This document shows positions 54,583 through 61,779 of a DNA stretch of 64,000 nt, piece after piece. The translations under genes were made by a program, and so were the position numbers. The number at the start of each line of letters is the position of its first letter. The first letter of the stretch is position 1. Origin of the DNA: Candidatus Gastranaerophilales bacterium (GTDB taxonomy: Bacteria > Cyanobacteriota > Vampirovibrionia > Gastranaerophilales > Gastranaerophilaceae); assembly GCA_944325155.1 (NCBI GenBank), contig CALUYY010000002.1:124001-188000 (forward strand), written 5' to 3'. Below the pieces are notes generated by a model that was not told the origin of the DNA, did not search any database, and was given only the letters and a program-made list of their open reading frames with translations.

Positions 54583-55767
54583 ATGCTTTTTAAGGAAATA
54601 AAAAACAGTGTATTTTATGCAGGGCTAAATGATGCGGACAGGGTTATTTTTGATGAATTGATACCTCTGGAGCACGGCACGACTTATAATTCATATATCG
54701 TAAAAGGGTCTGATAAAACTGCCGTAATAGATACAATGTATCCGCCCTTTTCCGATTTATATCTTAAAAATTTTGATGAAAACGGAATTGATAAAGTTGA
54801 TTATATTATTGCAAACCATGGAGAGCAGGACCATTCAGGCTCGATTCCCGCACTTTTAAATAAATTTCCTGATGCAATAGTTATTACAAATGATAAATGC
54901 AGGCAAAATATTATTGAAATGCTTCTTGTTGATGAAAGCAAAATCAGAGTAATTCAAAATAACGAAGAAATTTCTCTGGGCAATAAAACCCTTCAATTTA
55001 TTATGGCACCCGGAGTCCATTGGCCCGATACCATGTTTACTTATCTTAAAGAAGATAATATGCTCTTTACCTGTGATTTTTTGGGCGCCCATCTTCCTTT
55101 CGGCGATTTATACGCTAAAAATGATGACAAACTTTATTCCATGGCAAAAAGATATTATGCGGAAATTATGATGCCCTTTAGAACAATGTGCAAAAAATAC
55201 ATTGATATGGTTGAAAAAATTAATCCGTCATACATTCTTCCAAGCCACGGACCGATATATAACAACCCCAAATTCATAATTAATGCTTATAAAGACTGGA
55301 CGGACGATAAACCCGAAAACCTTGTCTTGATTCCTTATGTTTCAATGTATGGAAGTACTGAAGAAATGGTAAATTATGTTAAAGAAGGTTTAGAAAAAAA
55401 TAATATTAAAGTTAAGGTCCATGATTTAGTCAGAGATGATTTGGGCGATCTTGCGGTTAATATGGTAGATGCCGCAACCATATTAATAGGCGCTTCCATG
55501 GTTCTTGCAGGCCCTCACCCGATTGCGGCAAATGCTTGCATTCTTGCTAATGCGCTAAAACCCAAGGCAAAATTTGTTTCATTTTTAGGTTCATTCGGCT
55601 GGGGCGGTAAGCTTTTTGAAACATTGTCTTCTTTAATTACATCGATAAAACCCGAGATTATTGAACCTGTTTTATCAAAAGGAAAGCCAAAAGAAGATGA
55701 CTTTAAAAATCTTGATAAATTGATTCAAACGATAACGGAAAAACATAAATCGCTTAATTTAATATAA
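54583..55767 (+). CDS. Flavodiiron protein (FprA/ROO type)
   Basis: A 394-residue protein that reduces O2 to water (or NO to N2O). The N-terminal metallo-beta-lactamase domain has the diiron motif HGEQDH (in NHGEQDHSG), GVHWPDTMFTY and CDFLGAH; the C-terminal flavodoxin domain has VSMYGSTEEMVNYVKEGL. There is no fused rubredoxin domain, so an external electron donor is needed. Such proteins protect anaerobes from oxygen. GAGG precedes ATG 54583. A long-stem terminator follows. Confidence 0.93.
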   Translation: MLFKEIKNSVFYAGLNDADRVIFDELIPLEHGTTYNSYIVKGSDKTAVIDTMYPPFSDLYLKNFDENGIDKVDYIIANHGEQDHSGSIPALLNKFPDAIVITNDKCRQNIIEMLLVDESKIRVIQNNEEISLGNKTLQFIMAPGVHWPDTMFTYLKEDNMLFTCDFLGAHLPFGDLYAKNDDKLYSMAKRYYAEIMMPFRTMCKKYIDMVEKINPSYILPSHGPIYNNPKFIINAYKDWTDDKPENLVLIPYVSMYGSTEEMVNYVKEGLEKNNIKVKVHDLVRDDLGDLAVNMVDAATILIGASMVLAGPHPIAANACILANALKPKAKFVSFLGSFGWGGKLFETLSSLITSIKPEIIEPVLSKGKPKEDDFKNLDKLIQTITEKHKSLNLI

Positions 55768-55797
55768 TTTAAGAGGGATGTATCCCTCTTAAATTTA
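55766..55797 (+). terminator. Long-stem terminator after the flavodiiron gene
   Basis: AATTTAAGAGGGAT and its perfect complement (14-bp arms, loop GT), overlapping the stop codon; a modest T-run follows. Confidence 0.75.
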
Positions 55798-55871
55798 TCA
55801 TCTTGCAATAGCAAAATGTTTGTTTTATATGTTTTAATATAATGTTTAGTTGTTAGGTTATAGGTGAATTT

Positions 55872-58700
55872 ATGAGAATTTCTGCTGTCGAGCGCTTTAA
55901 TCCTCGGGTTGCCGTGCCCTTTAAAACAAATTTAGATACGGTATACAATAATACTTCAGGATTTAACGTTGTTTCATTGTCCGATTACAGGGCGGGAAAA
56001 ATTTCTTTTTCGGGAAATAAAAGAAATAACAATCAGGTAATATTTATCGGCGCAGAATCCGACCCCTATTCAAAAGCGGGCGGTGTCGGAACCGTTATGA
56101 AAGATTACAGAAATTTTACATCCCCTGAAAATGAAACGGAAATTCTTCCCTATTACGGCGGTGTTGTTAAAAACGGTGTTTTAGTCCCCGATAAAGATAA
56201 AGACGGTGATTATATAATTAAAACAAACGATGGTGATAAAAAACTCGATTTGGTTTCATCAAAAACTATTTCCTGGGGAAAAGCGCCTGCGAATAATATT
56301 ATGCTTTTTTCTCTTAAGGGGCAAAAAAACAAATCAACCTATTTTGTTTTTGCCGACTCAACGGCTTCCATGAAAAAGCCGTATCAGGGTGCATATTATT
56401 ATAGAACGGGTTCAATCGCCAAAACTAATGCATGGAACGGCGATCCTTACGCAATGTTTTCTAAAGCTGCCGTTGAATTTATTCCGGATGTCATAAAAGA
56501 TAAAGGCAACGGTTTTAACCCGGCAACCGTTGTTTGTTCAGATGCGCAGACCGCATATGTCCATGAATATATGGCAAAAAAAGCCGTTGATAATTCGCAA
56601 GATAACCCCTATGACGGAATTAAGCCTACATATGTCGGACATAATTTGGGACCGGGATATTGCGGTGAAACATCTATGCAGAATATGTTCGTAAATTTGG
56701 GAGCAACACCGGAACAGATTTCTTTAATTGAAAATGACCCCATATATAAAGACAATAAGTACGGCGACAGTTATTTTAAGCCCTTTGTTGAAAAAACTCT
56801 TGATGAAACGGGCACGGCAAGCGCCGTTATGATACCGATTCATTACACAAGCCCGAAAAGCGCAAACGGCGAAGGTTATTCAAAGGCATTTACCGTCGTT
56901 GCGGAGGATTATGCCGAAAGCCTTGCCAATAATCCTCAAGATGCCCATAACGTCCATTCATACATTAAACAATTATATGATATGGGAAGATTTCAAGGTA
57001 TATTAAATCCTCTGGAGGATCCTTCCGTTGATTCAACCAAACCTCTTCCCAATAAAAGATATAACGAAAATTGTATTGACTTTGATGGAACACCCTATCC
57101 CGCATTTAAAACTTATCCTGCTAACCCTTCATATAAGGAAATGCGCGAAATTAAAAATTATAACAAATTAAACCTGCTTAAGCGAATAACTGCGCAGGAT
57201 AACACTATTTTAACGGGAGACCCCAAAAGAAATGCAAAAATCAATCCCGAAGCTCCCAAAAATTCTGCCTGCCCGCCCGTGAGACCCGATTTAATCAATT
57301 TAATCGAAACAGGCCATGGTGATGATGTTCCTCTTTATGTAAGCTGGGGAAGAGCTGATACGCAAAAGGGCCATAATATTACGCTTGATGCCTTTGAAAA
57401 ATTCGCAAAAACAAAGGAAGGCAAAAATGCTATATTAATTTTGGGTACGGGACTTGATAACAGTGAAGAATCAAACCTTATCAGAGAAAAGCTTGAACAA
57501 ATGCTCTCTGATGATGAACTCAAAGGAAGAATTATTCATATTGACGGCTGGGCGCCTGCCTATGCCATGGCAAGCGCAGCGGATGCCGCCATATTCTCTT
57601 CCCGTTTTGAACCTTGCGGACTTACCGACCTTGAAGCAATGAAATATTATTGCACTCCGATTGTAACCAATACTCAAGGTTTTAAACAAAAAAACTTTGA
57701 CCCGAGAGTTGAATCCGAAAAAGACAAAGCAACATCATATAAAACAAAACATGAATACAATCTCAAATCTTCCCAAATTGAACCCGTAATTCAGGCATAC
57801 GTCAACGGCGATAATAAAGCGCTTAGTGCCGTTAAAAAAGAATACGGTGCATTTTATTCAACATCAAAGGACGGAAGCAAATACTTTGACGATACCGTAT
57901 TTAAGACATTTGCGGATAAGTATGCTAAATTTATAAAAGATAAAGAAGAATATTATATAAATACGGATGGCGAGCTTCCCGTTGACTACGACGATTGGGA
58001 TGAATTGTCCAAAGATTATAATTTTAAATTCAAAGGTTTTGCAAGAGAATTTAAAGATTCAATTTTATCTCAAGAAATTTCAAATGCGATTTTTGCACAG
58101 GCAACGGCATCAAAAGAAGAAAAAGAGCTAATATTTAATAACTTGAAGAATTTAAAAACAGGCTGGAGAGATAATTCAACCCTTCATCCCGATTCGGGCA
58201 AATCTACCTATGAATTGTATAAAGAAATCCACCTTGACCCTGAATATTCAAAACCCTCAAAGTATGATTTGTTGGGTGCGGATGATGAATTTGTCGAAAA
58301 TACGATTGAAAAAAGGCAGTCTAAAGATTTTAAAGAAAGAAGCCTTGTATATTTGACCGGTGCTCTGGCGGGAATCGGCGCAATTATTGCAAACAGGACC
58401 AAAGATACAAAATTTAAAGACGCAACAAAGGAATTTGAAGGTCAAATAAGAACGCTTAAATATGACCTTGCGCAGCAGGCATTAAAATATAAAAAGTATA
58501 TGGCGCTGACCGGAATCTTATCGGCTGCGGCAGCTGCCGTAATTACAGCACTCGGTTTCAGACACTATATTAATTCAAAAACAACTAAAGATGAGCATAT
58601 TTTAGTGTTGCCAAAAAAGCCGAATGATAAAAATGATGTAGTCAATCCAAAACTTTCATTTTCAATGAGCGAATTTAAAAATAACCTGAATAAAAGCTAA
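55872..58700 (+). CDS. Glycogen/starch-synthase-like protein with N-terminal extension and membrane tail
   Basis: A 942-residue protein about twice the usual length. Residues 1-55 are a variable extension with the motif ISFSG (44-48). The GT5 domain follows: VIFIGAESDPYSKAGGVGTVMKDY with K68-x-GG (substrate Lys), YVGHNLGPGY, VSWGRADTQKGHNITLDAF, and the active-site EPCGLTDLE (E580, E588). It would add glucose from ADP- or UDP-glucose to alpha-glucan. Residues 600-800 are an unusual helical extension. Two hydrophobic helices near 825-840 and 877-897 tether the end to a membrane. It is isolated and has no glycogen-pathway neighbours. Catalysis is likely but the acceptor is uncertain. Confidence 0.85.
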   Translation: MRISAVERFNPRVAVPFKTNLDTVYNNTSGFNVVSLSDYRAGKISFSGNKRNNNQVIFIGAESDPYSKAGGVGTVMKDYRNFTSPENETEILPYYGGVVKNGVLVPDKDKDGDYIIKTNDGDKKLDLVSSKTISWGKAPANNIMLFSLKGQKNKSTYFVFADSTASMKKPYQGAYYYRTGSIAKTNAWNGDPYAMFSKAAVEFIPDVIKDKGNGFNPATVVCSDAQTAYVHEYMAKKAVDNSQDNPYDGIKPTYVGHNLGPGYCGETSMQNMFVNLGATPEQISLIENDPIYKDNKYGDSYFKPFVEKTLDETGTASAVMIPIHYTSPKSANGEGYSKAFTVVAEDYAESLANNPQDAHNVHSYIKQLYDMGRFQGILNPLEDPSVDSTKPLPNKRYNENCIDFDGTPYPAFKTYPANPSYKEMREIKNYNKLNLLKRITAQDNTILTGDPKRNAKINPEAPKNSACPPVRPDLINLIETGHGDDVPLYVSWGRADTQKGHNITLDAFEKFAKTKEGKNAILILGTGLDNSEESNLIREKLEQMLSDDELKGRIIHIDGWAPAYAMASAADAAIFSSRFEPCGLTDLEAMKYYCTPIVTNTQGFKQKNFDPRVESEKDKATSYKTKHEYNLKSSQIEPVIQAYVNGDNKALSAVKKEYGAFYSTSKDGSKYFDDTVFKTFADKYAKFIKDKEEYYINTDGELPVDYDDWDELSKDYNFKFKGFAREFKDSILSQEISNAIFAQATASKEEKELIFNNLKNLKTGWRDNSTLHPDSGKSTYELYKEIHLDPEYSKPSKYDLLGADDEFVENTIEKRQSKDFKERSLVYLTGALAGIGAIIANRTKDTKFKDATKEFEGQIRTLKYDLAQQALKYKKYMALTGILSAAAAAVITALGFRHYINSKTTKDEHILVLPKKPNDKNDVVNPKLSFSMSEFKNNLNKS

Positions 58701-59371
58701 ACAAGCCCTTCTTTAACGGCTTTGACGGCAGCCTGCGTTCTGTCATCAACGACAAGCTTTTGAATTATGCTGCAAACATGCGCCTTTGATGTATGTTCGC
58801 TTATGCTTAATTCTTCAGCAATCTGCTGATTGGATTTTCCGTCAACCACAAGCTTTAAAACTTCATATTCTCTTTCGGTTAAATTGTTGTGTCGTGCCCT
58901 GAAACTTGCTCTTGAAGTTGTTTTATGCGGAATTATTCCCGCTTTTGCATATTTAAGCGCATTTACGGCACGTTTATCTAGCCACATGGCTCCATCGGCA
59001 ACGGTCCTTACAATCATATTTAATATATCCGAGTTAATATCCTTCAAAACAAACGCAAGGGCGCCCATTTGCATACAATTAATAACATCCTGGTCTTTTA
59101 TGTTTGAACTCAGGGCAATAACACCGGTATCGGGCGAAATTTCCGTTATCTGCCTTATAACTTCAACGCCCGAAATGTCGCCGAGAACAAGGTCTATAAT
59201 GGCTACATCTACATTATGTGCTCCTAATTTTTTTATGGCGTCCCTGCCGGTTTCGGCTTCCGATATAACAACCATATCTTTATTTTTTTCAAGGCTGTCT
59301 TTAAGCCCCATTCTTATTAATTTATGGTCATCGGCTATCATAATTTTTATTTTATTATCAACATTCAACAT
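58697..59371 (-). CDS. NarL/FixJ-family response regulator
   Basis: A 224-residue two-domain regulator. Receiver domain: IKIMIADDHKLIRMGLKDSL, phosphoacceptor Asp in VDVAIIDLVLGDISGVEV, and switch residues in VIALSSN and AFVLKDI. C-terminal LuxR-type helix-turn-helix: LTEREYEVLKLVVDGKSNQQIAEELSISEHTSKAHVCSIIQKL. The linker is unusually long and basic. No histidine kinase is adjacent, so the sensor is unknown. Its 3' end overlaps the glycogen-synthase-like gene by four bases. Confidence 0.93.
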   Translation of the reverse strand: MLNVDNKIKIMIADDHKLIRMGLKDSLEKNKDMVVISEAETGRDAIKKLGAHNVDVAIIDLVLGDISGVEVIRQITEISPDTGVIALSSNIKDQDVINCMQMGALAFVLKDINSDILNMIVRTVADGAMWLDKRAVNALKYAKAGIIPHKTTSRASFRARHNNLTEREYEVLKLVVDGKSNQQIAEELSISEHTSKAHVCSIIQKLVVDDRTQAAVKAVKEGLV

Positions 59372-59516
59372 AAATTACTCCTTTATAAAATAAATACTAT
59401 GGCTTGAAAAATAAATTGGTATTGACAATAAAACAAATTATCAGGTTTATATTTTTTAAATTAAAAATAAAAATAAATTAAAAATTTAAATCAAAAATTA
59501 TTTTTAAATAAATAAA

Positions 59517-59568
59517 ACTATTCGCTATATATAAATAACAATATTGTTATCAAAATATAGCGAATAGT
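59517..59568. repeat. Nested palindrome with perfect 14-bp arms
   Basis: ACTATTCGCTATAT (59517-59530) and its exact complement (59555-59568) flank a second perfect palindrome ATAACAATATTGTTAT (59535-59550). It lies downstream of the 97-residue gene and upstream of the response regulator on the minus strand; it could be a terminator with a T-rich tail, a cruciform, or an operator. The surrounding 59372-59653 has no gene. Confidence 0.75.
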
Positions 59569-59577
59569 ATTATAATA

Positions 59578-59650
59578 ATATCTATTAGAAATATACTTAT
59601 AATAATGTAAGCCCTAAACAGCCCAAATATCTATTAGTAATATACTAATA
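59578..59650. repeat. Direct repeat pair of palindromic TATTAG motifs
   Basis: TATTAGAA-ATA-TACTTATA (59583-59601) and TATTAGTA-ATA-TACTAATA (59632-59650) are 49 bases apart within longer similar 30-base repeats; the second is a perfect dyad. The half-site resembles the inverted repeat at 14752-14779. Confidence 0.6.
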
Positions 59651-59653
59651 ATA

Positions 59654-59947
59654 TTAATATTTAAAATCGTCATCAAATTCTTGCATGTCGATTTCCTGAA
59701 TGTCATCTTCGTTTGTAAATTGTGATTTATCAAGTTTTGCATTCGGGTTATCATACTGGCTTGCGGCGCCTTCTTCGTTTCCCGCTTTATTAACGCCTTC
59801 CGTTTCTTTTGTTTTATCGGTTTTATCTACACCGCCTGCCGATTGATTTTCTTTTGGTTCAATTCCGTGAAATCTTTCAGAATCTTCATCAAGGCGTTTT
59901 TTTAAAAAAGGATTATCATCCCCTGAACCGATTCCGCCAATTTTCAT
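59654..59947 (-). CDS. Small acidic, disordered protein of unknown function
   Basis: A 97-residue protein with almost no hydrophobic core: KIGGIGSGDDNPFLKKRLDEDSE at the start, a Lys/Thr/Glu-rich middle, and DDIQEIDMQEFDDDF at the end. No domain, signal peptide or Cys is seen. AAGGAAGG lies upstream of the ATG at 59947. The end abuts the palindromic motifs. It may be a real lineage-specific protein; composition alone cannot show function. Confidence 0.55.
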   Translation of the reverse strand: MKIGGIGSGDDNPFLKKRLDEDSERFHGIEPKENQSAGGVDKTDKTKETEGVNKAGNEEGAASQYDNPNAKLDKSQFTNEDDIQEIDMQEFDDDFKY

Positions 59948-60314
59948 AATATTCCCTGCCTTCCTTTTTTCTTTCTTTATATATATTCGGAATTTATCAA
60001 TATAAACTTTAGCTTATGTATAGTTTTGTTACAAATGCCTTACTTAAATATCTGATACATTATTATGTTTATATCTTTAAATTTATTTACGCTACATTTG
60101 TTTAATTTAAAAGATTTTGTATATTTATGTATGTTTTATCATTGCGAATGTTTTTTTGCCTTTTTACATAATATACATTATAGATATATATCTACCAGAT
60201 TGAAAACGGGTATATAAGCCAATTAAATCGGAATTATATTATTTTTGACCTCAAAATTATTTTAGGTAGCTAAATGAGCTTCTTACATGTCTGTAAATAT
60301 GCAATAATTTCTAT
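59948..60314. other. Gene-free AT-rich region with small palindromes
   Basis: 367 bases between divergent genes. No RNA or coding pattern is seen. It contains the 14-base perfect palindrome at 60181-60194 (TAGATATATATCTA), homopolymer runs and the promoter of the FAD enzyme at its right end (extended -10 at 60300-60308). Confidence 0.6.
60300..60308 (+). promoter_or_regulatory. Extended -10 of a probable leaderless FAD-enzyme mRNA
   Basis: TG at 60300-60301, one base, AATAAT at 60303-60308, then six bases to ATG 60315. No ribosome-binding site is present. Confidence 0.4.
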
Positions 60315-61583
60315 ATGACAAAAACATATAAATATGATTTTCTGGTAACCGGTGGCGGCTCTGCAGGGTGCGCCGCAGCTTATATTGCCTCAAAATACGG
60401 AATTAAAACCTGCCTTGTTGAAAAAAACAATTATTTGGGCGGTCTTATGACGGGCGGGCTTGTCATTCCCGTTATGAAATCAGATTCTTCAAATATAAAT
60501 GTCGAATTTTATAATGATTTAATTTCTTATGCAAAAAAATATAATGCCCAAATTGAATATTTTGATAAAAATAAAGGCTGGTTTAATCCTGTTGTTTTAA
60601 AAATTGTCCTTGATGAAATGTTAAAAAATGCAGGTGTTGATATTTTTTTTGAAATGTACCCGGACAGGGTTAAAAAAAATAACGGTTTAATTAAAAAAAT
60701 AAGATTTTCTTCAAATTTATTATCGCTATATATCGAAGCGAAATATTATCTAGATTCAACCGGTGATTCAAAAATTTTTAAACTTGCTGGTGAAAAATTT
60801 TTTGAAAATAATAAGAAAAAACAGGCGTCATCTTTAAGATTTATTATGGATAATGTTAATATTGATGAATTAAAAGATTTTTTAATTCAATTTGACGGTA
60901 ACAGAGATGTTACAAATTATTGTTATTCAAATAATGAACTTCATCTTACAAGCGCTTATACCTGGGATAATAAAGGATGGAATTTAAAGCCTTTGTTTGA
61001 TAAAGGGCTGAATGACGGTATAATTACCCCGTTTGATACCTCTTATTTTCAAATTTTTACAATTGCAGGCGCAAATTCATCCGTTGCTTTTAATTGCCCG
61101 AGATTAAGGGATTATAACGCTGATGACCCCATTGACTATTCAAACGCCCTAATTGAAGCAAGAAGTGCTGTATATAGAGTTGCAAATTTCGTTAAAAAAT
61201 ATTTTAAAGGTTTTGAAAATGCTTATATATCTCAAATTGCCGATATGACCGGAATTAGAGAAACAAATAAAATTATTGCAAAAAAACAGTTCTTAAAAGA
61301 AATGCTTCTAAATTCTAAATTACCCGCAAACCCCGTATTATCTGCCGATTACCCAATTGATATTCATTCAAATAATAAAAATTGTTCGACTCTTAAAAAA
61401 ACGGGAAAATACTACCTTGAATTTGATTCTTTAATTTCAAAAAATTATAAAAATTTATTTGCGGCAGGAAGAAACTTCGGCGGCGATTCATACACACAAT
61501 CATGCTTAAGAATACAATCATCATGTATGAGTATGGGTGAGGCTGTTGCAAAGCATGTAAGATTAATTATTAAAAATTGTTAA
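60315..61583 (+). CDS. FAD-dependent oxidoreductase
   Basis: A 422-residue protein with the FAD-binding start DFLVTGGGSAGCAAAYIASKYGIKTCLVEKNNYLGGLMTGGLVIPV and the C-terminal block NLFAAGRNFGGDSYTQSCLRIQSSCMSMGEAVAKH, which fits the FAD-dependent oxidoreductase family PF12831. Substrates in this family vary widely. It lies alone and has its own promoter. The sequence between it and the next gene (61584-61779) shows no gene. Confidence 0.85.
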   Translation: MTKTYKYDFLVTGGGSAGCAAAYIASKYGIKTCLVEKNNYLGGLMTGGLVIPVMKSDSSNINVEFYNDLISYAKKYNAQIEYFDKNKGWFNPVVLKIVLDEMLKNAGVDIFFEMYPDRVKKNNGLIKKIRFSSNLLSLYIEAKYYLDSTGDSKIFKLAGEKFFENNKKKQASSLRFIMDNVNIDELKDFLIQFDGNRDVTNYCYSNNELHLTSAYTWDNKGWNLKPLFDKGLNDGIITPFDTSYFQIFTIAGANSSVAFNCPRLRDYNADDPIDYSNALIEARSAVYRVANFVKKYFKGFENAYISQIADMTGIRETNKIIAKKQFLKEMLLNSKLPANPVLSADYPIDIHSNNKNCSTLKKTGKYYLEFDSLISKNYKNLFAAGRNFGGDSYTQSCLRIQSSCMSMGEAVAKHVRLIIKNC

Positions 61584-61779
61584 CTTAAATTTTTTAGTTA
61601 AACAATTATTATTTATCGGTTTAAAATTGCCATCTGATACGGAACTTGCAACATTATTAAGAATTGTAAAATTTTATTTATTCTCTTATATTTTTCTATT
61701 AATTTTTTTCTTGTTAAAGTTTATTACTTATATAACCGTATAACTGCATGTAAGGTTAGTGTGTAATTAGGAGAAAACT

